From: a virus
Direction: 5' to 3' (one strand)
IMG/VR virus record: IMGVR_UViG_3300027749_000049
Span: 62,001-126,000 of that record
DNA length: 64,000 bases
Under the pieces are notes generated by a model, which worked only from the letters and a program-made list of their open reading frames with translations, was not told the origin of the DNA and made no database searches. Position 1 is the first letter of the stretch; each line of letters begins with the position of its first letter. Positions 31,484 through 40,381 of the stretch are shown piece after piece. Made by a program: the position numbers and the translations under genes.

Positions 31484-31684
31484 ATGGAAAATATAGTACA
31501 CGGAATTCTAGAATATTTAATAATTGGAATTTGCTGGGCAATCTTGGTTGAATACTTAGATTCTAGACAATCCTCTTCAAAACTAAAAAAGAGTATTACA
31601 ACTAGGCTTATACTTGTATTGCTTTGGCCAGCTACAGTATTCATAGCAATCGTTAATGTATTAAGTAATTTAATAAAAAAGTAA
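31484..31684 (+). CDS. Small two-helix membrane protein
   Basis: 66 residues: one hydrophobic helix at about 5-23 and another at about 44-62 with a charged loop. No family recognised. A GGTATTATTTAA sequence upstream (31454) may be its promoter. Confidence 0.6.
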   Translation: MENIVHGILEYLIIGICWAILVEYLDSRQSSSKLKKSITTRLILVLLWPATVFIAIVNVLSNLIKK

Positions 31685-31685
31685 T

Positions 31686-31895
31686 ATGTCAAAATCAATA
31701 TTAGTACACGATCGGTTTAGAACTAATGAATTAAGTGTACAACCAGGCAGATCAACTGTAACTGTTGAATATGCAGATGGATCTAATCGATCCTATAATA
31801 AAGTTAAAAATCCAAGAGCTTATATTAATTCAATAATTAAAGATGAGACTATCTCTTCAGTAAAAGTAGACGGTCAAGCCTATTGGGCAAGATAA
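31686..31895 (+). CDS. Unknown small beta-rich protein (KTSC-like)
   Basis: 69 residues. VTVEYADGSNRSYNKV followed by a helix (PRAYINSIIKD) and SSVKVDGQAYWAR gives the strand-strand-helix-strand pattern seen in small KTSC-like domains, but the hallmark residues are not all present. Starts 2 bases after the previous stop. Confidence 0.6.
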   Translation: MSKSILVHDRFRTNELSVQPGRSTVTVEYADGSNRSYNKVKNPRAYINSIIKDETISSVKVDGQAYWAR

Positions 31896-31917
31896 ATAAC
31901 CTAAAGTTTTTTAATAA

Positions 31918-32664
31918 ATGCAATATCCATTTATCTCATGTAAATGTATTACCTACGGTAGAGTTAATTTATTAGAAGAGAGCATTGAATCATTCATTAA
32001 ACAAGAATATCCTGGTAAAAAGGAACTTATTATTGTAAATGATTATCCACTACAAAAATTAGAATACAACCATCCCGATGTAAAGATCTATAATCTAGAT
32101 CAAACATTTGAAACAATTGGCGAGAAAGAGAACTTTGCCGTTGCTAAATGTTCAGCAGATATTATTGCAGTTTGGGATGACGATGATGTTGCAATGCCAA
32201 ATCATCTTACTAATATTGCCAAATTCTTTATTGAAGGTTCTGATCTATTGCATTGGGAACGTGGGGTCCTATTCAACGAACCAAATATCAGTGCAATCAC
32301 AGGTCTTGGAAACTCCGGTATTGTTTACAGTAAACAAATATGGGAAAAATTAGGTGGCCATCCTCTTGAGAACGCTGGTTATGATATGACCTTTGTTATT
32401 GCAATCAAGAACGCTAGTCGTAATATTGTATTAGCGGATCCACCAAATGAAGAAGTTAGTTGGTTCTATATGTGGGGCGGTAGAGGCTATCACATGAGCG
32501 GTTTAGGCACAGATAATGAAGGTCGTCCAAACGTTATCACTCGACACTCAGATCACATTGAAGCATTAAGAGTGGCAGGCCAAATTCCAACTGGCGAAGT
32601 CAAGTTAAGACCTCATTGGAAAAAAGATTATTCCCAAATGCTAAAAAATTATATAACCAAATAG
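31918..32664 (+). CDS. GT-A family 2 glycosyltransferase
   Basis: 248 residues. FISCKCITYGRVNLLEESIE and KELIIVNDYP are the N-terminal nucleotide-sugar motifs of family 2 glycosyltransferases, and AVWDDDDVAMPNHL holds the metal-binding DxD. It probably transfers a sugar from a nucleotide donor. First of three glycan-related genes with gaps of 3 bp or overlaps. Confidence 0.88.
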   Translation: MQYPFISCKCITYGRVNLLEESIESFIKQEYPGKKELIIVNDYPLQKLEYNHPDVKIYNLDQTFETIGEKENFAVAKCSADIIAVWDDDDVAMPNHLTNIAKFFIEGSDLLHWERGVLFNEPNISAITGLGNSGIVYSKQIWEKLGGHPLENAGYDMTFVIAIKNASRNIVLADPPNEEVSWFYMWGGRGYHMSGLGTDNEGRPNVITRHSDHIEALRVAGQIPTGEVKLRPHWKKDYSQMLKNYITK

Positions 32665-32667
32665 ATT

Positions 32668-33300
32668 ATGAAGAATTATAAAATCCAAGAAGGCTATATA
32701 TGTAGACTTGAACCAGGCCATCATGATGATTCAAATTGGGAAGGCCAATCTCAATATGAAGTATATCAATACTGCGCTGAGTTCATGAGAGAAAATGGTT
32801 TACAAACTATAGTTGACGTAGGTTGCGGCAGTGGATTTAAACTAATAAAATACCTAAGTGAGTTTAAAACAATTGGTACTGATACTGAACCGTGTTATTC
32901 TTTACTTAAGTCAAAATATCCTGATCGTGAATGGTATTTAGCTGGAGAACCTGAGAAATCATTCTTTGAAAATCCAAGCATTAAAGATGCTGATGTTGTT
33001 TTATGTTGCGATGTAATCGAGCACATTGTTGATCCTGATAGTTTAGTGGAACACCTAATAGATTTGAATGCTAAGTACTACATCATCTCTACTCCATGTA
33101 GAGAAGTGTTATGTAATAGTGCTAAATATTCTGCTACATATAAATCAACATGGAACGGTCCTCCGTTAAATGGGTGCCATGTAAGAGAATGGACCATGGC
33201 AGAATTAGTAGAATATCTTTCAGAAAAATTTGAGGTGATTCATTCTTTTCATGGAGAGAAACAAATTGAATGTCAATATCATCTAGTAAAAAAACTGTGA
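32668..33300 (+). CDS. SAM-dependent methyltransferase (class I)
   Basis: 210 residues. IVDVGCGSGFKLIKYL is the SAM-binding glycine motif I, GTDTEP the acidic end of strand 2, and ADVVLCCDVIEHIVDP the motif seen in methyltransferases of glycan and quinone pathways. Sits between two glycosyltransferases, so a sugar or small-molecule substrate is likely. Overlaps the next gene by 31 bases. Confidence 0.85.
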   Translation: MKNYKIQEGYICRLEPGHHDDSNWEGQSQYEVYQYCAEFMRENGLQTIVDVGCGSGFKLIKYLSEFKTIGTDTEPCYSLLKSKYPDREWYLAGEPEKSFFENPSIKDADVVLCCDVIEHIVDPDSLVEHLIDLNAKYYIISTPCREVLCNSAKYSATYKSTWNGPPLNGCHVREWTMAELVEYLSEKFEVIHSFHGEKQIECQYHLVKKL

Positions 33301-33992
33301 AGGTATTAATAACGAGCGCTTCATTTGGTAGCCCATTATCTAATAATATAGTTCAGCAAGAATCTGATAGCCTTGAGATAACAGTTAACCATATCTCAGA
33401 TAACGTTGCAAAGCTAACTACCAACGGTCAAGTCCAGTCAGTTGCTCAAGCTAATCGGATTAATGCAATGCATCCACGGCTCAGAGCAAAAATACCAAAG
33501 ATGCTACAGTGGTCTGAATTTCCAGGTTACGACTACTATATTTGGGTGGACTCAAAATTAAGGATGGATAATCCAAAGGCAGCCGAGTCTCTGGTTGAAG
33601 CATGTTCCGGAAAAGATGCCTGTTTCTTTAGACACTCTTCTCGAGCATCAATCAAATCGGAGCTTAAATACGTGGTTGATTGTATAAATCAAGGTTCACA
33701 ATATCTTATTGACAGATACTCTGGAGAAGATATGACAGGTCAAGTATCAACTTACTTAGCTGACCCAAATTTCATAGATGATTCCCTATTTGAATGCGGA
33801 GCTTTTGTCTATTCAAGCAGAGCTGTTCAAAATCCTGATCTAAACTTATTCAAGGAATGGTTCTATCATAATTGTATCTGGTCGGTGCAGGATCAACTTA
33901 GTCTACCGTACTTGATTCAATCATTTGGAATCAATTATGGGGTCTTGGACGGAACCGTATACAAAAATAAGTATCTCAATCTGGATAGTTAA
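33270..33992 (+). CDS. TOD1/MUCI70-like glycosyltransferase-like protein (DUF616)
   Basis: 240 residues. KIPKMLQWSEFPGYDYYIWV then DSKL and FFRHSSRASIKSELKYV match the DUF616 pattern (yiWlD..., H..R...y.E). This family is related to glycosyltransferases acting on polysaccharides. Could modify the host surface or phage DNA or virion glycans; the target is unknown. Confidence 0.75.
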   Translation: MSISSSKKTVKVLITSASFGSPLSNNIVQQESDSLEITVNHISDNVAKLTTNGQVQSVAQANRINAMHPRLRAKIPKMLQWSEFPGYDYYIWVDSKLRMDNPKAAESLVEACSGKDACFFRHSSRASIKSELKYVVDCINQGSQYLIDRYSGEDMTGQVSTYLADPNFIDDSLFECGAFVYSSRAVQNPDLNLFKEWFYHNCIWSVQDQLSLPYLIQSFGINYGVLDGTVYKNKYLNLDS

Positions 33993-34011
33993 TCCTAATA
34001 AATAAACCCAG

Positions 34012-35154
34012 ATGAAACACTTAAAACCATATACATCATTTATTAATGAGGGCCAATTTTATCAAGGGGAACTTAACCCAGTATTTTGGCAAGATGGTCA
34101 ATTTGACCAAGAGACCCGAACTAAACTATTACAAATAGCTACCGATTTTTATACTGACCTTAAAGTTGAGGCTCCAATTATTGATATTCATTTAACTGGA
34201 TCATTAGCCAATTTTAACTGGACCGAACACTCTGACCTTGATGTACACGTTCTACTTGACTTCTCAACGATCGGAGAGGATGTTGAACTGGTTAAAAAAG
34301 CAATGGACGGCTTGCGATTCGTTTGGAACTTAAGACATCCAGTTAAAATTAAAGGATTTGATGTTGAACTCTATGCACAAGACCATAAAGAGCCTCACGT
34401 TGCATCAGGTTTATATTCTTTGCTAAAAGGCGAATGGATTATTGAACCAAAGGCAGATGAGCCAAAAATTGATGAAAACGACGTTTTACGTAAAGCCGAA
34501 GCTTATAAAGTAGAAATTGCTGAACTTGAAAAAGAGGTTGAGCAAACTGATTCTGACCAAGCACGCGAAGCCCAAGACCGTATCTCTGCCCTAAAGCAAA
34601 AGATAATGAAAGCTCGTAAAGAGGGTCTTGCCGCAAATGGAGAGTTCTCTATTGAGAATCTAGTATTTAAACAGTTACGTAATGCCGGATTTATTGAAAG
34701 ACTAATAAATCTTGGAGCGAAAGCCTATTCCCATATCTATTCAGATCCAGCAGATTCGCTAGACCATGACGAGAGAGTAAATGAATCACTAGTTGGAAAA
34801 GGCAGTACAGTATTGGTACTTGGGCCAGAGGTTGAAGGTGCTAAACGATTATTCCTGTTTCATGCTGACTGGTCAAGGCAAGTTGAAAGAAACGGGTGGA
34901 CTGTAAACATGGTTGGTCTTACTGCACCAGTTTATATCGTTCAAGAACAGGAAGGTAGATTAGTTGCAAAGACTATATCGATAAGCCCAGGTAATTTAAA
35001 GAAATATGTAGGCCTTACTGACTATAATGTTGTCCTAAATTCCAAAACAAAAACTCCGTTTTGGCATCAAGCTGTTAAGTATACAAATGCTGCTGCTTTA
35101 TTAAAAGATCTGTCAGCAAGCATTCGATCAATACCAGAAGTTACATTTAATTAA
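34012..35154 (+). CDS. Nucleotidyltransferase-domain protein with capsid-targeting-like N-terminus
   Basis: 380 residues. MKHLKPYTSFINEGQ is the shared signal (F-I-N-E). A polymerase-beta-type nucleotidyltransferase core follows: LTGSLANFNW with Gly63-Ser64, then HSDLDVHVLLD with Asp75 and Asp77 as metal ligands. The middle is a coiled coil (about 165-205). NERLINLGAKA, near residue 235, recalls the second shared motif. Such domains transfer nucleotides to RNA, protein or small molecules. With the signal, it could be delivered with the DNA at infection (inference). Confidence 0.82.
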   Translation: MKHLKPYTSFINEGQFYQGELNPVFWQDGQFDQETRTKLLQIATDFYTDLKVEAPIIDIHLTGSLANFNWTEHSDLDVHVLLDFSTIGEDVELVKKAMDGLRFVWNLRHPVKIKGFDVELYAQDHKEPHVASGLYSLLKGEWIIEPKADEPKIDENDVLRKAEAYKVEIAELEKEVEQTDSDQAREAQDRISALKQKIMKARKEGLAANGEFSIENLVFKQLRNAGFIERLINLGAKAYSHIYSDPADSLDHDERVNESLVGKGSTVLVLGPEVEGAKRLFLFHADWSRQVERNGWTVNMVGLTAPVYIVQEQEGRLVAKTISISPGNLKKYVGLTDYNVVLNSKTKTPFWHQAVKYTNAAALLKDLSASIRSIPEVTFN

Positions 35155-35175
35155 TAATTTAAGTATTTAATATAT

Positions 35176-35208
35176 AAATGGGTCCTAGAAATAGAGACCC
35201 ATTTTTTT
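35176..35208 (+). terminator. Rho-independent terminator
   Basis: AAATGGGTC and GACCCATTT, then T-run running into GGTATATTAG. Confidence 0.88.
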
Positions 35209-35218
35209 GGTATATTAG
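35209..35218 (+). promoter_or_regulatory. GGTATATTAG promoter fused to terminator
   Basis: Begins right at the end of the T-run; the next start codon is 8 bases downstream. Confidence 0.6.
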
Positions 35219-35225
35219 GACTAAC

Positions 35226-35639
35226 ATGAAATCAACTGACTTAAGAATAGGAAATATTGTGGATCTTGGAAACAGGATTGCTAAGATTATTGAGGTCGGT
35301 CCACTAATGTGCATAGTTGTGGACTTAGAAGAAACTCAAGACACGATTGAAGATTACGAAAGAGTAAAAGGTCTTCCATTAACCGATGAATGGTTTATTA
35401 AATGGGGCTTTCATAAGGATGGTGAGTATTGGTGCAGAGGTATAAACGATTATAAGTTTTGCTTTAGATATCGGGACTGGGCTAAAAACTGGGCATTTTA
35501 TCAAGAGTTTACAGATAGTCCCGACCAAGAGGATGATGGCACGAAATACCCAATCTCATTTGATATTGAATACGTGCATCAAATACAAAACTTATGGTTC
35601 GCATTATTACATTACGAGATAACAACTAACCTAGAATAA
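35226..35639 (+). CDS. Conserved Bacteroidetes-phage protein (LRIGN...YVHQxQNL family)
   Basis: 137 residues from the ATG right after the promoter; the longer frame would start inside the terminator. LRIGNIVDLG at the start, PLTDEWFIKWGFHKDGEYW in the middle and YVHQIQNLWFAL at the end match a family very common in phages and mobile elements of Bacteroidetes. Function unknown. A useful host indicator. Confidence 0.82.
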   Translation: MKSTDLRIGNIVDLGNRIAKIIEVGPLMCIVVDLEETQDTIEDYERVKGLPLTDEWFIKWGFHKDGEYWCRGINDYKFCFRYRDWAKNWAFYQEFTDSPDQEDDGTKYPISFDIEYVHQIQNLWFALLHYEITTNLE

Positions 35640-35640
35640 T

Positions 35641-35787
35641 ATGGAAGATAAAGAACTAATCATAAAAGCAATAGCTGATAGAATTAAAGAAGAGCAAAAG
35701 AAACATGAAAGGAGTATTCCAGATTGGCATGAAATTGCTGCTAGAAAGATTTATGCTACTTTTGATATAAAACTAAAACAAGACTAA
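35641..35787 (+). CDS. Unknown small helical protein
   Basis: 48 residues, starting 1 base after the previous stop. Charged and helical (IKAIADRIKEEQKKHERSI). Fills the space before the topoisomerase promoter. Confidence 0.55.
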   Translation: MEDKELIIKAIADRIKEEQKKHERSIPDWHEIAARKIYATFDIKLKQD

Positions 35788-35856
35788 TATTGGTTAGTTT
35801 AAAAGAATCTAGCTCTATTTAAAAACTTTTAGTACTTTTACAAATACAATAAAAAT

Positions 35857-37692
35857 ATGGCATCGAACAAAGACATAGGAAAGAAGTATCAATTATTAGA
35901 CGAGATTGAACACGTACTTAAAAGACCAGGCATGTATATTGGTTCTACTAAACCTCATACCGGAAATGAATGGATCCTAGAAGATGGAGTCTATGAAAAA
36001 TACGAACTCACATATAACCCAGGTTTTCTTAAGTTGTTTGATGAGATCATTTCAAATTCAGTTGATGAGCATAAGCGCTCAGGTAAAATCAATACAATTA
36101 AAGTAACTACTACCCTAGACACTATTACCATTTGGGATAATGGCGGAATCCCAGTAGTTCAACATCCTGAACATAAAGTTTGGATTCCAGAATTAATTTT
36201 CTCTAATCTTAGAGCTGGTTCAAATTTTAATGACGATGAAGGTCGTACTGTTGCAGGTACAAATGGAGTAGGTGCATCGCTAGTTAATATATTCTCAAAG
36301 AGGTTTGTTATTGATACAGCTGATGGCAAGAATCGCTTGCTACAAACCTTTACCAACAACATGGCAAACCGAACCCCTGCTAAAATTAGTCGCAGCAGCC
36401 AAGGTTTTACTGAGATTACATATGTTCCAGATCTGGCCAGATTTGAAATGAAAGAGATTAATGCAAGCAATTGGAAGATGATGCGCAAACGGGTTATTGA
36501 TATTGCGGCAGCAAATCCAGGCCTTAAATTAGAATTCAATGGAGAAAAGTTTAAATTTAAAACATTTAAAGAATACGTTGATCTCTATGTAAAGGATTCA
36601 ATTTGGGAAAAGTCAAAGGACTGGGAATTTGCAATGGGCGTTTCAAAAGAAGGTTATCAATCTATTTCATTTGTTAATTCAATTCAAACCAAAGACGGAG
36701 GAACTCATGAAGCTTATATCTTAAATCAGGTTATTGAGTACCTACGTACCATGATTAAGAAAAAACATAAGGTTGAAGTTAAACCATCTGAAATAAAAAA
36801 CCATCTATTTCTTTTTATAAATTGTACAGTCTTAAATCCAGCATTCTCTTCCCAAACTAAAGAGAAGTTAATTACTGAACCTAAAGATTTTGGTACCAAA
36901 CACGATGTAACTGAAAAATTTGCAAAGGCTGTATTTACATCAGAAGTAATTCAGTCTCTACTGGATTGGATTGAGCAAAAGAAAAATGCAGATGAGAGAG
37001 CTGAACTTCGTAAACTAAATAAATCTCTTGCAAATACTAAAGTCTTAAAATTAATTGATGCAAAAGGCAAGGACCGCAACAAATGTGTTCTTGGAATATT
37101 TGAAGGTATGTCTGCCTTATCGGCAGTTCGTAAGTTTAGAGATCCTCAGAACTTTGGAGCATTTCCATTAAAAGGTAAGTTCCTAAATGTAAGTGAGATG
37201 ACAAACTCTGGCGTTATTCAGAATGATGAGGTGGTTCAGTTAATGGCTTCATTAGGAATTAAGTTAGGAGAAGAACCCAAGGATCTTAGGTATGGAAAAG
37301 TTTACATCTATACTGATGCAGACCCAGATGGAGACTCAATTGCAGCTCTCCTAATAAACTTCTTTAATAAGTATTGGCCAGAACTATTTGATCAAGGTCG
37401 AGTATTTAAAGTAATGACTCCACTTGTTGTTGCAAAGAAAAGCAAAGAAGTAAAACCTTTCTATTCAAATGAAGAATATTCTGCATGGGAAAAGAAATCA
37501 GGTTCAAAGGGTTGGGATGTTGAATATAAGAAAGGCCTTGCTGCTCTTGAAGATGTTGAGTATCGAGATATTATACACAGCCCAGTTCTGGTTAAACTTC
37601 AAAACGATAAGCTATATAAAGATAGCCTTAGTGATTGGTTTGGGTCTGACTCTGAACCTCGTAAAGAAAAACTTCTTAAGCTTTCAATATAA
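35857..37692 (+). CDS. 39: T4-type DNA topoisomerase II, ATPase/TOPRIM subunit (gp39-60-like)
   Basis: 611 residues. The GHKL ATPase has DEIISNSVDEH, WDNGGIPV and GTNGVGASLVNIFS; the transducer domain follows; the TOPRIM part has GIFEGMSALSA and YTDADPDGDSIAALL, the metal site. Together these equal T4 gp39 plus gp60 in a single chain. Its partner is the 38087 gene. It relaxes or unknots phage DNA during replication. A TTTTAGTACTTTTACAAATA region precedes it, but no clear promoter. Confidence 0.95.
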   Translation: MASNKDIGKKYQLLDEIEHVLKRPGMYIGSTKPHTGNEWILEDGVYEKYELTYNPGFLKLFDEIISNSVDEHKRSGKINTIKVTTTLDTITIWDNGGIPVVQHPEHKVWIPELIFSNLRAGSNFNDDEGRTVAGTNGVGASLVNIFSKRFVIDTADGKNRLLQTFTNNMANRTPAKISRSSQGFTEITYVPDLARFEMKEINASNWKMMRKRVIDIAAANPGLKLEFNGEKFKFKTFKEYVDLYVKDSIWEKSKDWEFAMGVSKEGYQSISFVNSIQTKDGGTHEAYILNQVIEYLRTMIKKKHKVEVKPSEIKNHLFLFINCTVLNPAFSSQTKEKLITEPKDFGTKHDVTEKFAKAVFTSEVIQSLLDWIEQKKNADERAELRKLNKSLANTKVLKLIDAKGKDRNKCVLGIFEGMSALSAVRKFRDPQNFGAFPLKGKFLNVSEMTNSGVIQNDEVVQLMASLGIKLGEEPKDLRYGKVYIYTDADPDGDSIAALLINFFNKYWPELFDQGRVFKVMTPLVVAKKSKEVKPFYSNEEYSAWEKKSGSKGWDVEYKKGLAALEDVEYRDIIHSPVLVKLQNDKLYKDSLSDWFGSDSEPRKEKLLKLSI

Positions 37693-38072
37693 TGACAGAT
37701 AACAAAACCTTAATCCTTGCAGAGTTTGAACAGCTTAAAGGCCAATTCGTAATCAATGACAGCTGGGAAATTGAAAGACTTGTAGCAGTTGGTGAAGACG
37801 ATATGGACTACTACTGGATAACCTATAATGGCCGAAAACTAAAATGGAATACTTGCGTCGGGCGCATCATGCCGCTTAAAGGCCATTTACAAAATAAAGA
37901 TTATTCAGAATTAATTAGAATAGCTAAGCTAAATCATTACGATCAGGTCACTCTTTGGGGTAATAAAGAACCTGAGAAATTTCAGACAGCCTGTGACGAA
38001 CACATTAAAGAAGTTTTAACTTTACCAGAAGACCACCGTTTTTTAACTGAGGTCTATATGGAACTAAATTAG
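37692..38072 (+). CDS. Unknown protein between topoisomerase subunits
   Basis: 126 residues; the ATG shares one base with the topoisomerase stop codon. WEIERLVAVGEDDMDYYWIT is a short beta region, followed by an alpha-rich part. No family recognised. Confidence 0.7.
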   Translation: MTDNKTLILAEFEQLKGQFVINDSWEIERLVAVGEDDMDYYWITYNGRKLKWNTCVGRIMPLKGHLQNKDYSELIRIAKLNHYDQVTLWGNKEPEKFQTACDEHIKEVLTLPEDHRFLTEVYMELN

Positions 38073-38080
38073 TATATTAA
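38072..38080 (+). promoter_or_regulatory. GTATATTAA element before gp52-like gene
   Basis: GTATATTAA, 7 bases before the start codon; may allow separate expression of the second subunit. Confidence 0.4.
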
Positions 38081-38086
38081 TAAAGA

Positions 38087-39448
38087 ATGAATCAACTACA
38101 AAATAAAACAGTTACTGAGTATCTTGACCAGGACTATGCAATGTACGGCATGTACACGTTAGAGAGTAGAGCAATTCCATCTGTGATTGATGGTTTTAAA
38201 CCTACTGCTCGTAAAATTATCTACATTGCAGATAAGGTTTGGAAATCAGGTAATGAGAAACCCTTAAAGATATTTCAATTAGGCGGACGTATTGCAGCTG
38301 ATGCACATTACCACCATGGCGATGGATCCTTAAATGGTGCAATTATTGGAATGGCTCAATCATTTAAGAACTCGTTACCTCTACTTGAAGAGCTTGGTCA
38401 ATTTGGTTCTTTACGATCTCCTGAAGCTGGCGCTGCTCGTTATATTTCAACCAAATTAACTTCAAACTTTAGATTATTATATAAAGACTTTGAACTACTA
38501 GAAAATCAGGTCGAAGAAGGCAATGTGATTGAACCTAAATATTTCTTACCAGTTATTCCAACTGTCCTATTAAATGGAAGCTCAGGTATTGCAGTAGGTT
38601 TTGCAACTAATATTCTTAATCGTAATCCACTTGACCTAGTTGATGCATGTGTTAAAGTGCTTGATGGTAAAAAGGTTGGCAAATTACTTCCATGGTGGAA
38701 AGAATATTCTGGCCAAGTTGAGTCGGTTGCTGGTACCAATCAATATGTAATGCGTGGAGTATATGAGATTCAAAATACAACTACTGTTAATATTACAGAG
38801 TTACCGCCATCAATGACCTTTCAGAAATATGAAGTGTACCTTAACTCTTTAGTAGATAGAGGAATTGTTTATTCGTATGAAGACAATTCAACTAACGGCA
38901 TTAATTATACAATTAAATTTGCACGAGCAACCCTAGCTGATCTTATTGCAAAGGGCAAGCTTGATCAAACCCTTAAAATGGTTGAGACTGAAACTGAGAA
39001 CTTAACTTGCTTAAATGAACGTGGTAAATTAATAATCTTTGAAGAGGTTTCTCAAGTTGTAGAATACTTTATAACTTTCAGATTAAGTTTTTATTCAAAG
39101 CGAAAGGCTTTCTTAATTAATAAGTATACTGAAGAACTTAAGTATCTTTCAAACCGAGCACGCTTTGTAAAACTTATAGTTGACGGAAAATTAAAGGTTA
39201 ATAATGTTCCGCGAAAAGAAATAGTAGAATACCTGCAAGCAAATGGATTTGATGAAGTAAATGGGTCTTACAGTTACTTACTAAACATGCCAATTCATTC
39301 CTTAACCAAAGAAACCTATGAGCAATTATTAAAAGAGGTTGCTGATAAGAAAATTGAATTAGCTGAAATTAAAAAATTAGAACCAATTGATATGTACAGA
39401 ACAGATTTAACTGATCTTAAAAAGAATTTAAAAACAACACTAAAATAA
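38087..39448 (+). CDS. 52: T4-type DNA topoisomerase II, DNA-cleaving subunit (gp52-like)
   Basis: 453 residues, close to T4 gp52 (442). ARKIIYIADKVW and HYHHGDGSLNGAIIGMAQ are the winged-helix and tower conserved parts; AGAARYISTKL carries the catalytic Tyr at residue 119. ILLNGSSGIAVGFATNIL-type sequence follows. It lacks the C-terminal GyrA beta-propeller, as T4 gp52 does. Confidence 0.95.
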   Translation: MNQLQNKTVTEYLDQDYAMYGMYTLESRAIPSVIDGFKPTARKIIYIADKVWKSGNEKPLKIFQLGGRIAADAHYHHGDGSLNGAIIGMAQSFKNSLPLLEELGQFGSLRSPEAGAARYISTKLTSNFRLLYKDFELLENQVEEGNVIEPKYFLPVIPTVLLNGSSGIAVGFATNILNRNPLDLVDACVKVLDGKKVGKLLPWWKEYSGQVESVAGTNQYVMRGVYEIQNTTTVNITELPPSMTFQKYEVYLNSLVDRGIVYSYEDNSTNGINYTIKFARATLADLIAKGKLDQTLKMVETETENLTCLNERGKLIIFEEVSQVVEYFITFRLSFYSKRKAFLINKYTEELKYLSNRARFVKLIVDGKLKVNNVPRKEIVEYLQANGFDEVNGSYSYLLNMPIHSLTKETYEQLLKEVADKKIELAEIKKLEPIDMYRTDLTDLKKNLKTTLK

Positions 39449-39450
39449 AG

Positions 39451-39822
39451 ATGGAAAGACACGAAGTAATTTCGCAAACGTTAGGTTTTCCAGGAAGAAT
39501 GATTTCTGGTTCAAAGAGTGGATATCACAAAAATTATCCAAACAATCTGGTAATATTCAATGCAAATGTATGCACTGACAGAAATAAAATATGGTATGGA
39601 GATTTGGATTTAACGTTAGATAAAGAAAAGCTTTCCTTACTTGCAGTTGCACTAGGCCAAGATCTATATGTTCTATACGAGATGGATGGCCGATTTGAAA
39701 ATGAAAAAGCTCCAATACTTAAAGCAGCATCAGTCATTTTTAAAGCTGACGGAACTTGGGAAATTGGCCAAGGGTCAAGATATGAAAGACTTGATGCTGA
39801 AACCCTAACCATAAATAATTAA
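39451..39822 (+). CDS. Unknown protein
   Basis: 123 residues, beta-rich (NNLVIFNANVCTDRNKIWYG, LYVLYEMDGRFENEKAPILK). Starts 2 bases after the topoisomerase stop. No family recognised. Confidence 0.7.
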   Translation: MERHEVISQTLGFPGRMISGSKSGYHKNYPNNLVIFNANVCTDRNKIWYGDLDLTLDKEKLSLLAVALGQDLYVLYEMDGRFENEKAPILKAASVIFKADGTWEIGQGSRYERLDAETLTINN

Positions 39823-39829
39823 TACACTC

Positions 39830-40381
39830 ATGATTAAATCATTTACTCAATTCCTAACCGGTATATTTGAAAAGAAAGGCGAAACTCATGAGTTTGGCTG
39901 CGCAATGGTCTATTTTAACTTTCCGGAAATAGCAGACTTCCATTCACAAATTGATCAAGCTGACGTCTATACTGAAGAAGGCGACCGTTCATTTGGCCTA
40001 GAGGACGAACCTCATACTACTCTACTATACGGATTACATTCATATAAAATTCCAGACCAAGAAGTGTTGGATATTTGCATGGCTCAACCAATTGGCCCAA
40101 TGACCTTAGTCAATGCATCTCTATTTCAAAATGAAAAATACGATGTTCTTAAATTTGACGTTGAGAATCCAGTCTTATCCAAAATAAATGCAGAATTAGC
40201 AAAGTTTCCGCATACTACTAATTTTCCAGACTACCATCCTCATGCAACCATTGGATACTTAAAACCTGGTACTGGTAAAAAATACGTCGAATTATTTAAG
40301 GATAAACAATACGAAGTTGTACCTGAGAAAATTGTATATTCAAAACCAGGAGGAGAAAGGATTGAGAAGCCGTGGAATTAG
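39830..40381 (+). CDS. 2H phosphoesterase with capsid-targeting-like N-terminus
   Basis: 183 residues. N-terminus MIKSFTQFLTGIFEKKGE is a variant of the shared signal. The two HxT motifs of 2H phosphoesterases are at H62-T64 (EPHTTLLYGL) and H138-T140 (YHPHATIGYL), with the spacing of the family. 2H enzymes open 2',3'- or 2',5'-linked phosphodiesters; phage members include Acb1 (T4 57B), which cuts the cyclic signal of CBASS immunity, and RNA-end-processing enzymes. Which of these applies cannot be told here. Overlaps the next gene by 10 bases. Confidence 0.83.
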   Translation: MIKSFTQFLTGIFEKKGETHEFGCAMVYFNFPEIADFHSQIDQADVYTEEGDRSFGLEDEPHTTLLYGLHSYKIPDQEVLDICMAQPIGPMTLVNASLFQNEKYDVLKFDVENPVLSKINAELAKFPHTTNFPDYHPHATIGYLKPGTGKKYVELFKDKQYEVVPEKIVYSKPGGERIEKPWN

